Of a DNA stretch of 64,000 nucleotides, positions 39,973 to 54,769 are shown one piece after another (within the stretch, counting starts at the first letter, position 1; every line of letters starts with the position of its first letter). Source of the stretch: Musa acuminata AAA Group (Eukaryota; Streptophyta; Magnoliopsida; Zingiberales; Musaceae); contig NC_088330.1 of the NCBI RefSeq assembly GCF_036884655.1, positions 35,898,001 through 35,962,000 on the forward strand. Reading direction: 5' to 3'. The notes beneath the pieces were generated by a model. The model was not told the DNA's origin. It saw only the letters and a list, made by a program, of their open reading frames with translations, and ran no database searches. The translations under genes and the position numbers were made by a program.

Positions 39973-42900
39973 GGATCGTATGCCAGGAAACTTTGCCGGG
40001 GTTGCGTAGGCCGTATGATATATAGCGCGTGCCGGCAGGCGGCGAACACGTCAAGCTCGGCGCTGCTTGGTAGCTTATCCAATAACTAATAAAGGACGGT
40101 GGAGAAGAGAGAGAGTCCACAACAAGGAAAGTGCGAGGAAACGACAAATTTACATGACGCCGTCAGTTAAGAGATTTGTGACAATTAATTACAATAATTA
40201 ATTTGGTTATTCAAATAAAAATACTAATAAATTATAAAATATTTTTAAAATATACAAATTTTAAATAAATATTTTAATATAATGGAATTATTTTTATACT
40301 TTAAACTGATATTTGAAATATTTACATGGCCTTAGATATATTTAAAAAATATATGACTTGGATTTTACATATATATGACTTTCAGGTTTTTTCTAATTAT
40401 TAAAATTTTAACATAAGTTTACATTATTATATATTATATTTAATTTATTTTTACTGTAGTATGTTAATTGATTGGATCGGGATTTTAATTTATAATTAGG
40501 ATTAAAAAGTGGGAGCTTTATGCCTAAAAAAATAAAATTTTTAGGTATTTATCATAATAATAATAATAACAATAATAACAATAACGCGTCGACAAGAAAA
40601 AGATGCTAAAACGCGTAACGGAGGTCGCAGAATAAACGGAGAGAATAATAACGCAAGAAAAAGCAGGGAAAGGGAACGGAGAGCGTGTCGACGGCGGGCA
40701 GTCGACACGTGCCGCGGCCGACAGCGCATTAGCGGTGCGATGCAATGATTGAGATATATATATATATATATATATATAATTATATTGAATTATCATGGTT
40801 TTGTCGTCTTGTGTGCGTTCCAAGGCACGTGAGGTGCCATGACGCCACCAACGCCCGCGTCTTCTCCCTCGCCACGGCAGTGCCACCTCCGACAAGGGCG
40901 GACGGAGGGGGCGAGATCGAGCGGGGCTCCATCCGACGGTCGAGCACGAGGCGGGGAGGGAAATTAATTCGAGGTCGGTGGCGCGTGTCAGCACCGCCTG
41001 CTGCGAAGCAGCGGCGGCGAGATGGCGGAGAAACCGAATCGTCTTTTTAGTATAAAATAATATTATATATATATATCGAATTTTGGTAGAGCTAATAGTT
41101 ATGATAAGTTTCGGTATAATGGTTTTTCTTTTGAAGGAGAATGATTATGTGCCTTTTAACATAGTAATGTAGTTTAATTTTCTAAAAAAAGTAAAAAAAT
41201 TAAATTGATCCAAAGTCCATGAATATCTATATTTATATATTACACTTGTCAATAATAATGAAACATCGTGATTTAATAGGTATTGATATGTATACTAAAG
41301 ATACCGTATGAATATTTAATCGAAGGTATTGATATGTAGTGTTGATCGGATATTGATTCCATGATGCAATCGAATGTAGGCGAGTAGTAGTTATCTTATA
41401 TTCATAACCATAATGTTTTAATACACATAACTCATATAATTTTTTTATTTTTATTATGATCTCAACTTAATTATTATTTCAACACACTTTAAACGACGCA
41501 TCATAACAAATATTGTTCTAACTTTCTTCCTATTCTACAGAATCCTCTAATAAGTACAATATTGGGAAACTTTTGGTTTCCCATCCCTAAACCCGAATTC
41601 CCTCCCTAGTTTAACAAGCATAAGACTCATTCATACACCTAACCCTAACATCTAAGCATAAATATTATATTAAAGCAAGCTAAGTTAACCTCAGAATGTC
41701 AATTATCTTACAAAGGCGAGTTATATGATTATAGCATCTTATTCATGTCAATAACTTGCATAAAACATGCATGTGATTTTGATCATGCTTAAAATAACGT
41801 AGATGCTTTCAAACACTTAAACTCTCTTTTGAAAGAATAATTAGGTTTAAAATAAGATAGATACACTTTCAATACGTTTGGATTGTTATCATCATTCAAA
41901 TTTGACTATCATCGATTGATTCATTGCACCCCATTCACTATTTATTATCTATGCATCAACTTGGTCAAAATTCTTACGATAATTTGACTTGGGAAAACAA
42001 GTATTTCAAACGATTTGTGCGTGAGATCGATTGGGTAAGCATTGACTTCCACATGTGGAATAACACAACTCAATTCCGTTCGACGAAGCCCATCGCATTA
42101 AATGGCGAGGCTCCACCACAGCTTTCTTCGTTTGGACTTTTGTGTTGCTGACCTTCGAGATATATCATCAGCCTCTCTGCCCTAAATAGCTGAGTTTTCA
42201 GACTTGTTGTGGCTGATAGAGAGTTCGACGTCAACTTGACATCGACTCACTCGTCAATCTCATGTTTGTCGGACGCCCACCCATCCTGACATTTTATCGG
42301 ATCATTCGTCTCGTCAGTACTCGATGATTTCGTACGCTCATCCCATATATCAATAGTTTATTTGAACTATTTATAAAAAGACTCTAAGTAACATTTTCTT
42401 ATCTTCTACAAGTTTGGAATACATACCTCTAAAATCTCTTAATTTTTCGACACCGAAGTTACGATAAGCTCGGATGTCAAATCGAGATTAAATCCGAATC
42501 CTCAAAATATCGAACAATCAGAATATACAATAACATGATCAAAATCTTTATCGTAAAAATATTATTCGCATTTCTTGGTTTAATTTGAACTATGGACTTA
42601 GATTCCTTTTTTTCATCTAAAATAATTAATCATCAAATCAAACTATTTTTCAAATGATCATCAATTAAGGTGAAGGTAGAGTCCATTAGTTTGACGTGGA
42701 AAAGTGATGCAAAGGACCAAACGAGATGAATCGTTGGCGATGACTCATTGAGTGCGAAATGGAGATATGTGTGACCATTCTAATTACTTGCATGCGACGT
42801 AAGTCACATCGTTGTATCTATCTAAATTTGGACCATCTTTCGTGTTAAGACTTCCATGCCTCCATGTTAGGTTGGAAAATGATGAAGTGGAGTTGGAGTG

Positions 42901-45131
42901 ACTTGACACTGTACAATTAGGCACATATGTTGATTAATACTTTTGAATCGATGGAGAGTTAGCTATCCGATCCTATCGACAAAGATCACTTCTTCTTCGT
43001 GACGTGGTTGATGAAGATATAAGTTTCTTATTTTACTTTAAGATTAAGACTATGTGATGTTGACTTAATAAAGCTATAATTGACTCGAGCAATGAAACGA
43101 TAGGCTTTACTTAAAAAGAGCTTTGTATGGTCGTCCATGATGAATTAATAATGTATTACCGTCAAATCGGAAGGGATTAATGAGATATGCCGATTTTTAA
43201 TTAATACAAACCGGTACGGATCGGTTGAGTAATGGATTCTACCATCCATTGTTTAAAGTTGACATCTTGAACTTAGGGATTCAAATATTTATGATTCTAT
43301 AAAGAAACCAAAATATTTTACGTATGTATCACTAAAAAAACACATTTGTGTAAACTATAAGAACGAGTCCTAAGTGGATTGGCCCAAACTAGCATTTTTT
43401 GCATGATAACTTTGCTTCATGTATGCTTGTCATAATTTGATCTCAATATCGTCAGCAAAAATCTCACTTGTAATCTAAATTAATTTATGATATTTTTTAA
43501 ATCCACTTGTAAGGTACATACGACATATACTTGTAAGATTGTCGTTTCGTTAGCACCATCATATTTACTAAATATCGATGAAATAATCAAGAAATAATAG
43601 AAAAAATATTGTTATTTTTAGATTATTAAGCTATAATGATGTCTTAAAAGATCGTCGTTATTTTGAGCTACACTATTTGAAATCTTATGGTATAATATAT
43701 CGTGTTATGGAAAATCATTCTTAACTCGAATTCTATTTTCGTCTCTTATTCTTTAAAAAAAATTAAAATTATATATTTCTTCATCGTATCATATGATTTA
43801 ACATATTTATGCCACGTGGCATTTTAATTGCATTTGAAAAAGATTATTGAGAGTTCTTAACGTTGAGAAAGTTTAAATGTGTGAGCGGACAACCCATTGG
43901 GTCCCACGTGGAATTCTTGACGTTCGGTATGATTTGCTCGTTTGTCCAAACTAACTTCGTCGACCGGTTTCTTCGTTACCGTAACCACCCACCCGTCCAT
44001 TTATTGGAGGACACACTGACCCCAGTGTTGGTCCCACACAGCGCTGTCACTGGTCATTCGTACCGGAGATGCCATCTTGGATCAGATCGGACACCTCAAC
44101 TTATATATATATATATATATTGCTGCCTCCAAAGGTAATGCATGTCTGTGTCACAAGCAGAAAAACTTGGAGACGGTAAGTTCTGGGAACAAGCATCTTC
44201 CTCCTTGTGACAGACGTCGAGCGACATCTCCATGTCACGCATGCCAGTGTGGTGGGGGACGCGGCTGTGTCAGGAGCAGTGGGCCGCACCCACTTCCTCG
44301 GACCGATCCAACACTAACATTGTTGCGAGGTTTCATGAATGACAATGACCGGCGGGAAGATGAACTCACTGCACATTTGGTATCGGACTAATTGTATATT
44401 ATCCTTATAATTAATTTAATTTAAATGCTTTAATTTTTATATTTAAAAATTTTATATTGATATCTTTATAATTATAAAAATAAAATAGTTAATATCATTT
44501 CTCCTTAATCTTATCGATAATATGAATGATGTAAAAAAAATTTTCTAATAAAAAACTCAAAATCAATAGATACTTTAATAAAATAAAAAGTGAAAGAGTA
44601 AGATCTCCACTCCGGTTCTATTATCGTTACACCTATTATTTTACGTTCATCATTGATACTTTTTCGTTTGGAGATGGAGGATGATAACTCTAGAGATGAC
44701 TCTAATAACCTCATAGCGATCGTCGTTGATGACAAAGTTTCGATCCTCAATTTTATCTCTTATCATCGTGTCTACTACATTCATACGACGCTCAACCTTA
44801 AAATATAATTCCGATGATATTTTTAAGTACCATAAACTATGACTCATCTTTTAACTTCCAATTTATAGTACTCGATCGTATATTAAAATATTTTATTAAT
44901 TTTAATTTTTTTATTAATTTAATTATTTTTAAATTAACAGCAAATGTCATATCTTTCATCGATAAAGTGAGATTAGGATGTTTGTAATTAGTCCGGGCAT
45001 CTCATCGTCTGGGCGCGGAGGAGTCAGGTCAACGGGGGCCACCTCAAAGCTGGACCGAGCTTGCCCTCCGCGGCCAATGGGAGAAGCGGCTCCGGTGGTT
45101 CGTCCCTAAGCCATCACATGGGGGCGAGGGG
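39973..45131. other. Intergenic region: ERF promoter and AT-rich desert
   Basis: The ERF promoter side (minus strand) occupies about the first kilobase. Simple TA runs are at about 40754-40778 and 44101-44120. From 41.0 to 45.0 kb the DNA is AT-rich with no supported exon; GC-richer islands near 42.1-42.4 kb and 43.9-44.35 kb look like decayed repeats, without motifs. The last about 150 bases are GC-rich and should be the kinase promoter. Confidence 0.5.
40017..40024 (-). promoter_or_regulatory. Candidate TATA box of the ERF gene
   Basis: On the minus strand the word TATATATC lies 45-52 bases upstream of the ERF start codon at 39972, within otherwise GC-richer DNA. If used, it would give a very short leader of about 15-25 bases. 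Confidence 0.4.
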
Positions 45132-45569
45132 ATGCCCAACTCCCGACGACGCTCCGTCACCGACAAGTTTGCTCGATTTATCAGTCAGACCCGTCACCTT
45201 CACCTTCTCGCTCCTCCGTCAATCAATGTGAGAGAGAGAGAGAGACCGAGGAAGAAGAAGACACGACCGTTGCCAGTTCGGCTGTCATGTAGTCTTCAAA
45301 CGGGCCAATGGCAGGGAGCCACGCCATGGCGTGGCAAGTTGATACAATGCTCCCGCGGGACAGCGGACCTGTCTAACCTGCCGTCTTCGATTGAAATAGG
45401 AAAGCAAGCAGCCATTCCAAATAACCAGCTCGTTCTGTGCCCTCCAGATGGACGTGGCGGTCGAGGCTGTGTCGGCGGCCAAGGACCAGCTTCGCTGATG
45501 CCCTATCCCTTGGCATCTCTACACTCGGATTCCAAGATTTCAAAGAGAATCGTAGATCGACAGGGGAGA

Positions 45570-48560
45570 ATGGCTTTCGGATCGTTGTTTTGCTGCGGGA
45601 GATCTTCGGATGGGTACGTTACTTGACGATACTGTTCGTACCAAAGGAATGAGCTTTCGCGATCCGTCGAGGTTTGACCGGTCGGTGAGACTAAAAAGTT
45701 GCTTCCTTTTTTTCTTGGAGCGCAGGAGGGAGCCGGGGAAGAAGGAGGCACCGACGTGGAGGGTTTTCTCTCTCAAGGAGTTGCATTCGGCCACCAACAA
45801 CTTCAATTACGATAACAAGTTGGGGGAAGGAGGGTTTGGCAGCGTCTACTGGGGCCAGCTCTGGGATGGATCGCAGGTACTGTCTCCATGTATCCCTGAT
45901 TTTTCATGTAAATATCTAGGTTTTTCTTCACATACTTCGATATGGTGTTGGATTTGGCTGAGATAGGAATTCAAGAAACGGATCAAAGTTTGAATTAGGG
46001 TGTCTAGAGTGGATGTTCGTCAAATTTTCCTTAGTCTACAACCTCTACAAACTCTGCATCATATGATGTGACAGGTGAAGAACTTGACTTATCAGAAGAC
46101 TGCTTCTTTGTTGAAATAGGTCTTTTCTTTTTTTCTTCATTCTTAACTCCTACTAAGATTTCTCATCAAGAATAGGCTGGGAATTCTTCTAAAACATAGG
46201 CTGGGAACTCTATGTTTGAGGCAAGGCAACATAGAGTTATTAGGATGAATAGTTAGCACAGTGTGAATGCAACCACCATAATTGCCATAGATATAAATTG
46301 TTGTGATCTGTGACAGAGCAACCAGTACTTTGTGAGATCAGTACAGAGTTGACCTTTGGATAATAAACTACAAGATGACTGATTACTAAATCAGGAGACA
46401 CCTGTGTCCAGCTTCCAGTGCATCATAAACAATTTAGCCATTTGAACTTCTGTCCGTTTCAATTGGTTGATAGAGTATAAATCCCTTGGAAGTTGCATTT
46501 TCTGATCTTTTTTTTTTTTGCAACCAGTACAAGGAAGCAAGATTCAGCTGTTTGGATTTCGTTGTTTGGGTTAATGGTTTCCACCTCAGGCTTGATAGCC
46601 TCTTCGAGGCATCTAGGTAATTCAGGGGGAGCTGATGCTATCTCTCTTCAGAAGCATTTCTTGGACAATTGTTAAGAAAGCACCTCCCTTTAATGATCAA
46701 AAGTCCACTACTTAATCACATTGAGTAGAATAGATCATGGCTATCATAGACCAGATACCTGAATGATAAAAGCCATAGTTGATTTCTTCATGCATCATTT
46801 CATGTTCGAATTAGCATTCCTAAAAATAAAAAATCTCCTTCGTCTTCTTGCTTTCCAAGCAGGCATATTGGGATCTATTAGAGTATTCAGAAATATCCAT
46901 CTGCTATCAATGTCAATTTTCATAGTTGGAAAATGGCTAAAATATAATTCTGCCTTTTTGTATGCATGACGATAAAACAAATTTGTTTTTTCTGAAAATG
47001 TATTATGTTTAAGACTTTGTTTCATTTGTTTGCTTCGCTGTTTGGGTTATGTAAACAACCAAACAGGTTTATCTTATATTGTGGAAATTTCTGTCAAATT
47101 CTTTGAGGTCATCTCTTCCTCTGGCATCAAATTTCTTATTATTTAAATTGCTAGCTCAGTTTTTGGATTTTTTATTTGGTCAGATATGGGTGCAGCTTAG
47201 GATATTGATGTATAAATCTATCGGTTGTTAAATGCTCATATTTATCTTCCTCCTTTGGCATTCTCATCTACCCATAGATGAGATGATAAAGCTTTGAGTA
47301 TTACTAATTTACTTAACTCTTTTCATTGGTGCTTGATAAGATAGCGAGCACAAAGATATTACTTGACCCCCTGCAAAATGAAATAGACGGACACAAATTC
47401 TATGCCAGTGAAATGAAATTACATTCTCAACTAATATGCACAAAAATTCAGCATAATTATTTGGATCATTAGGCTTCTCTTGACATGGAACACTTATTTC
47501 TGTTGCAAGCAAGCATACAAATGTACATACATCCAACTTCTGGCATGCAGAAAGGACCTTCGTAGATCACATGTTTGGCAGCAAAATCTTGTTTAAATTC
47601 ATGTTATTTTTATACATGATATGGGGGCTAATATATTACAAGCATATGTAGATTGCAGTGAAGAGGCTAAAAACATGGAGCAGCAAAGCTGAGATGGAAT
47701 TTGCTGTTGAAATTGAAATTTTGGCAAGAGTAAGGCATCCAAATCTGCTGACCTTACGCGGATACTGTGCCGAAGGAAAAGAGCGTCTCATAGTCTATGA
47801 CTACATGCCTAACTTGAGCTTGCTGTCGCATCTCCATGGGCAGCAAGCAGCAGGATGCCTTCTCGACTGGGGAAGACGGATGAGTATCGCCATCGGATCA
47901 GCCGAAGGGATTGCGTAAGTCTACAAGCTTACATACGCACACACACCTATTACTATCAAACTATCATACCGATGTTTCTTACTTTGCAGCTATCTCCACC
48001 ACCATGCTACCCCCCACATCATCCACAGAGACATCAAAGCGAGCAATGTTTTGCTGGACTCTGAGTTCCAGGCACGCGTTGCAGATTTTGGGTTCGCCAA
48101 GCTGATCCCTGATGGTGCAACGCATGTTACCACAGGAGTGAAAGGCACTCTTGGATATCTCGCACCAGAGTACGCGATGTTGGGGAAGGCCAAAGAAAGC
48201 TGTGATGTTTACAGCTTCGGGATACTGCTTCTCGAACTTGCAAGCGGAAGAAAGCCGATAGATCAGTCGAGCTTGACATCAAACCACTCGATCGCAGAAT
48301 GGGCACTTCCACTGGCTCGAAAGCAAAGGTTCAAAGAAATTGCGGATCCAAAGCTCAATGGACACTTTGTGAAAGAAGAGTTGCGGAGAATGGTGCTTAC
48401 TGCTCTCGTCTGTGCTCAGAGCAAGCCTGAGAAGAGACCCATAATGCTTGATGTGGTTGACCTGCTTAAAGGAGTGTCCAAAGAGAAGCTACTGAGTCTG
48501 GAAGACAATGAACTGTTCAAGTCAGAATCCGCTGCAGGTTACCAAGGATTGTCCATGTAG
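45570..48560 (+). CDS. PTI1-like receptor-like cytoplasmic kinase (At3g15890 type)
   Basis: Exons are 45570-45613, 45726-45876, 47652-47914 and 47990-48560, giving 1029 nt (342 aa) with GT-AG introns. The longest intron is 1775 bases. The protein starts MAFGSLFCCGRSSD; the paired Cys may be palmitoylated, anchoring it to membrane. The kinase domain has the Gly-loop GEGGFGSVY (48-56), catalytic Lys in IAVKRLK (K69), HRDIK (165-169), DFG (185-187) and GTLGYLAPEY. The RD-type signature means it can be activated by loop phosphorylation. The block SLKELHSATNNFNYDNKLGE is that of the PTI1-like kinase At3g15890. Relatives act below receptor kinases in signalling; no partner can be read here. The frame also stays open 146 codons upstream to 45132 (see findings). 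It converges with the CUE gene. Confidence 0.95.
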
Positions 48561-49183
48561 CATGGATAGAATTTGAACACTAGATTGATGCATAGATCAC
48601 AAAATATCGATGTGCTCTTCCTTGGAGTTGGTTTCATGTTTTGATGGGGACGTGCACGCTAGAGATCTGGGCTTGTTTGGGACATTCCTCGTCTCAATTT
48701 GTAGTTTGTTCTTGAAACGGTGTTAAGATATATGTGAAATATGTTTACATGTGGTTATGTGTTCTTAAATGAACTTAAGACATAATGTCCTTAAATTATA
48801 ATATCCCAGTTTAGAAGAGTACTTAACATCTTCTATCATCAGTCTATCCTAATAGTATATGCTTTAATAAATTAATGAGTCAATCATCATGTTCATTTGC
48901 ATTGAAATCTCAGAACTGATAGCCATGGGATCTCACCGAGACAAACTGATGATTAAGGACAAGCAAAATTCCCTTCCACATTCTCGTGATGAAGGATTTG
49001 GTCAAGATGCAAGAAGAGAGATCCATGCCAAACTCCAACACATCAGTTTAATCTAATATATTATAAATGTATATATTACATAACATCAATGTGTTTAGAG
49101 GTTCAACCTTGCTTAAACAGTAAAAGACTACTAAGACCTACTAATCAGATGTTTAGACTGATTTCTCGAGCAACTAGTGTATC
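48561..49183. other. Convergent 3' region between kinase and CUE genes
   Basis: This stretch holds the expected 3' untranslated regions of both genes. It is AT-rich with no further gene, hairpin or repeat that I can support. Confidence 0.55.
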
Positions 49184-52100
49184 CTAGAAGACATCCGGAT
49201 GGAAGCGTCCTGGAATGGAACTGCCTTGCTGAGCCTGCCTCAGATGCATAGAGAGGGCATAGTTATTGATCTGCCAACCAACAAACAAAAAAAAAGCCAA
49301 GGATTTTCGGTGATGTGGAACCTTTTCATGGCAATCAAAAACACAAAGGAATCAGCACAACTGAGTACCTCTAGCGTTCGAACTTGCTCCTGGTATTGGG
49401 AGACGAGTTGCTTCAGATGCTGCAACTCTTGGCTTTTCTCTTCGTATTCTTTCTGACGATCATGCTGGATGGCAACTGCACGCTTCAGAACACTGTTTTC
49501 TCGAAGCAACACTTCAACTTGTTCTTTTAGCACCATATTCTCCTGTTTCAAATTCAAACGAAAAGAAACAAGAAACAAATTAATCTCTACCTTTTCGAAA
49601 ATTGAGGTCCCAAATGACTAAAAGAATACTCCTGCAAATGACTGGTATTTTTAATAAAGAAACAAGTACACTTATGTCATTTTCCATGTCTCTATGTGGT
49701 CACAATGTTAGAGAGAAGCCTAAGGTACCTTGTGCAGATTTTCTATCACCTCAGCACCAGCACGAGCCATGATGGACTTCTCTAAAAACTCAAGTGCTCT
49801 GGATGCACGAGTTCTAGCATCATCTATATCGGCAGCACTCATCATCTCTCTCACAAATAGCTCTACCCATTCAGAACCATCTGTTGGAAGAGCATCCACA
49901 TTTGGTAGACCTATAGCAGCAGCAGAATCAACACCATTTGCTTTCATGGTACCTGCCAAGCACACAAATACATAGGCATATATAAATGGTCTAGAATTCT
50001 GTGGTTCCAAAGTTGTTATTCACAAATTATCAGAAAGTAGGAAAAGAGAAAAACGGCTAAAGGTATTTTCCAGAAAATAAATCTTGGAGGGACAACAAAA
50101 ATAAACAAAACAACAACAAAAAAAGCTCATCCAGCCTACATTGCATTCTTTGAATTATTCATGAATTATTTCCAGAATTATTATGTTCGCGAATTGTTTC
50201 CAGAAAGCTATTGTCCATATGCAGTTGGTTCATATACCCAGGTCAAATTATGTTTTTTGTTTTTACTTGTAACACAGAGGTCATCTTGATGCTGGACCAT
50301 TTAAATTTGCTTCTGGTTTCCAAATCATGGATGGAATATAACTTAGAACACCATAGAAATTAAACCTGGAGATTTGAGTGACCTGCACCAAACTACAGAT
50401 TCTCTACGACTTTTTAACATTACCTTTGGAGATATAGAAAATATGATATCAGAAAATACTGAAACAACTTGAACGGATTATTAAAACTTTGGAATCATCT
50501 TCATCCCATTAGAAAATTTGAGGTCATAATATCAAAGCATTGTATAAAAGCAGCAAGATACATGAAGGAAAGAAGAGTATATACCAATGCAAGTTTATGA
50601 TATTCAACAACCAAAGCTACTAGTGGTATATGGAAGTGCACTTTGGAATGCGAGTATACCTTCAGTCGGTAGTTGAACATTCATTTCAGCACCATTTTCA
50701 GATTTGCTCACACCAGAGACCAAGTTGAAGTCTGCTGCCCCTAATCGGAGATCATTCAGACTCTTTATTGCAGAATCTAAATCATTTCCAGATACTTCAA
50801 GAGTCCGTTCAAGAAGCTGGAGGAATTTATTAACATTTTTAGATAACATATATATGATAGTCTAATACACTATACCAGATCTAGTGGCATGCAGTAAACA
50901 AAAGAGTTGAAATGAATTAAATATACAGTAATCTGGAAACTTTTGCCTACGAATTAACATGAAAGTGGAAGATGAAAAAAAGAGAAATATATCACATTGA
51001 GCTGAGATGATAAGATAACAAAACAAGTTACAAGTACAGAGATAATATGATTTCTGGATGAATGATGAGTTATGGATAACTTCTAACAAAAAAAAGCAAA
51101 GATCATGTTAGAATCATACCTAACAAAACCTGTACTCTGTTTTTGAACATTTTTCCAGAGTATGGAAATTAAAACACACAATTTGATATGGAAGAGACAG
51201 ACTACTTTACAATCCTCAAAAAGCTAGTCCTTCCAAACTCTTCAAATGGTAATTGAACGAACCAAAGGCAAAAGTCAGAGAATAAAAATCATTATTTTAG
51301 GCAATAAAAGTTCTTATCTAGATCTCCTCAAAATTTACACAGATTTTCTCAAAAACAAATGCACGGACAGGCGACTTTCTTTGTTAGGAGAACACAAGTT
51401 CACCAGCACAAATAATGAAAGATGCCATATGAAGATGTCATATGTGATACATGTGCTAACATACACGCATAATGCTGACAGCTTTGCTAGTCACTCATTG
51501 ATGTTCTAACTTAACGACAAATTGTAACTAAAGTTTAAGCAGGAAAAAGAGAACTATAACGAAAGGAATTCAGTCTTATGCCTCTTACCACAAAAAACCA
51601 GTTAAATATTTGTAGGCTTAAACAACTAAATTCAACCAGTGGCTTCAATTATAGATAAGAAATTGCTATAATCTAAAAACAGAATAATTCTAGTCACTCA
51701 CTGGCATATGGAAACAGAAATGAGGGTGCACTCCCATAGTTGTAGATAATGTTAACCATATTTGTGTATTTTTTATCCAGATCTATGCACAAACTTTTCA
51801 CTGATCAATATTTTTGAAGCTCCAAATATAACAGCCATCTTAGCAAAATGATTGTGTGTGTGGATTGTTTATCATCAGGTAAATTACACTATCAGTCCTT
51901 GAAATTCAGGACATGAACCAGCCTTCTTCACACTAGATATTCATCTTTGCGTTCACTTTTGCTTTTACTATCAACAAGATCATCAATCTTATTGGAAATG
52001 AAGATAGCTTCTGAAGAAGGCATACCAACAGAACCAAAAAATAATAGTTAAAGAGCAGGTAAGCTCAGTGTAAAATATTGGTGGCATGCCTCAACGATCA

Positions 52101-53089
52101 TAAAGAACAGCAGTTGCCACATTGAGGATTATCTTATGCATCAAGATTACTAGAAAAAACTGTATGATTTCATCAGCAACAGAAACTCTGTGATCAAGGG
52201 CTATAAGCTAATAGCAGTAGTTCCGAGTTCCTCATAATCAATCCAAATACATGAGCACTTAGAATAGGGACAATCACGGCAAGTATCCTCATACATGTTA
52301 ACCAATCAAAACCAGCAACAATTTTCCTTGCAAATATGAAAAGGGAAGAACTCTTTCCCAACATGCAATACCATGTTGTGCAGCAAAGTTTCAGGAGCAA
52401 TAAGGTATTATGAGTCCATTGAAGACAATAACCAAAGACTCCATAGCTGCCAGCATCAGCAAATATAACACAGTTACTACTCCGAGACTTTCAAATATTA
52501 TCTTATCAGATCCACCAAGATCGATCTTTTCATTATTCTACTTGCAATGAAAATATATAATTAACATCCTTCCTAATTTACAAAATAAATACCTCCAGCC
52601 ATAAGCACCGATTGCCCAAGGAAAATTAAAACGTCAAGAAACATCTTAAAGCCAGAGCATAACCATTTTGTGCATGAAAATTGCTGGAATCAGTGTGCAT
52701 GACGAGCTAATTAGATCAAATCATTCTAGAATTAATCCGAACATCATACAAGTTTCAACTTTGTACATAAAGGTATCATCAATCCTAAACAAGCATCACA
52801 ATATATTCCCAAAAACCTGCAATTAAGTGAAATCAATAGATAAGGGAGAGGAAGAAAACTCAACCTGCTGATCCATGTCAGGGAACAGGGACCTCAGACG
52901 GGCAAGATAAGCCGCAATCAGATCACCGTCGTTGAGATCGAACGAAGGGGAAGCCCGAGACGGGGAGACGCGGAGGGAAGTGGTCGGGGAGGAGGCGCAG
53001 CGGACCCTCTTAGAGGCCGGCGGCGTGTTAGCGTGTAGGAGCTCGTCGAAGATGGAAGATGACCTCTTACCGCAGACTACGGCAGACAT
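49184..53089 (-). CDS. CUE-domain ubiquitin-binding protein
   Basis: Exons on the minus strand are 53089-52865, 50816-50660, 49952-49729, 49542-49369 and 49270-49184, giving 867 nt (288 aa) with phases that close and GT-AG ends. The CUE domain lies at about residues 58-100 and spans the exon 1/2 junction: LARLRSLFPDMDQQ LLERTLEVSGNDLDSAIKSL, with the FP and the late hydrophobic pair of the family. A middle region (WVELFVREMMSAADIDDARTR) and a Glu/Gln-rich coiled coil at about 203-260 (KEQVEVLLRENSVLKRAV) follow. The protein ends SIPGRFHPDVF, a conserved plant CUE-protein tail. CUE domains bind mono-ubiquitin; the function of this plant subfamily is poorly known. Intron 1 is 2.0 kb. Confidence 0.92.
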
Positions 53090-54769
53090 GATGGCCTGAA
53101 AGCCGGAGCGTCCTCGATCGCTTTGCTCGCCGCCGCCTCTGCCTCTTCTTCTCTAAGCCGCTCCTCCCATCCAGCAGCGACGATCTCGGCCGTCTCTAGG
53201 GCGCGATCGCCTAGGAATCGATCCACGGCGAGGGCGGCGTCGACCAAATCGAGGGTTCCGTAGGCAAAGAAGGGATGACACGGGAAGAAAGGGATTGGCG
53301 ATCGGGTCGGACTCAGCGGGTTTGGTACTTTGCTTGGGCAACGGGGGATGTGTTGGAAACTTGGGGCGGATAGGGAGACGTATATATAGACATATATATA
53401 CACATCAAATTATCTATCAAAAAATAGACGAAATATATATATATAATTCATTATAAATTTGTAAATTGCATATATTCACAGTAAATTTTACTACAATTTA
53501 TTCAGAAAATTCCACGTATTCCGGAATTCAACGGGGAACTCCTAAACTAATGAAGGATAAATGTATCCTTATATATATTTTTAGATTATTTCTTATGTGA
53601 TTTATAGTGTCTGAATGTGAATCTATATAATTTCGACTTAATTTTGTTTAGAATCACCTAAAAATATAAAGACCTAATGGCACCACTATTTATATCATAT
53701 TTACTTACTATATCGATTTACGCTCGTAAATAAACTATGTTACGTTCGTCACTTAAAATAGAAATATTAATGTTTTATGATGTTACGTCTGTAAGTGAAC
53801 TACTATGCATATCAATCCACTTATGTATGTTAATTTTGTTACACTCAATTTCATATTAAGACGAAGATGAATCATGTCACACTGACTATATAATCGAGTA
53901 TAGGGCAGTTGCTTTATTGGTGTAATACTATAAGATTTGTTTAGATTACTTAATACTTCAACTATTATAGAAAAATATGATGTAAATTATTGCTCTGTTA
54001 GGTTTTTTTTTTTAAAGTTTCATAATAAACACATGTGATATAAATAATTACCCTATTGGTTTTTGAAATTTTTTTATTATTTTATCAATTTTAAATCCTT
54101 CGAGAGGAAAAAATTAGTTATTTAAGTCCAAGTTAATTGAATTAAACTAGTTTATCTTAATGAACTAATTCATATATAAGATGCTCCGAGATAAATTTCG
54201 AAAAGTAAGATGCTAAGGGAGATTCACCCCGAATTGTAGCTCTCTATATAGTCAACACAAGTAGTAAAACCCAGTCTATGATAAGAGTCACTAAAGTTAG
54301 ATCACAATAAATAATTTAAAAATAAATATTTCGTTCAAATTATATTTAAATACCATTTACCGAAATTGGGCAGAAAAATATTATTATTTCTCAAAGAACA
54401 AGTAATAAATTGGGGCTTATGTTGATCGACGAATCCGTGTGCGCTGTGGGTTGATTCCAGATTCATTATGGCCTACGAAGTTTAACCAATCAGAGTCTGA
54501 CACATACGCTAAGCCACGTGTTCCTACAGGAGTAACGAAGTACTCTACCGCTCTAATTTGCCCATTCTTCACCATTGTGGAAGCAAAAAGGCAAACTGTT
54601 GTAGGACCCACCGGCGGCTTTGGTCGCCTCTCTGGGTAGGGGATCGGGTATCTTGAAATGAAGGTGAGTACAAATTTTCTTTTGTTCGGACATATAGTGG
54701 TGCCCGGTGATGGAGGACTCCAAAACCTAGAAAGGGAAAGAGAGTGACGGATAGAGGAGGAGTGGGACG
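53090..54769. other. Intergenic region between the divergent CUE and SPC3 genes
   Basis: The two start codons face away from each other, so both promoters should lie here. The first about 300 bases are GC-rich and belong to the CUE promoter or leader. The middle (about 53.4-54.4 kb) is AT-rich. The last about 300 bases lead into SPC3. No further gene was recognised. Confidence 0.5.
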
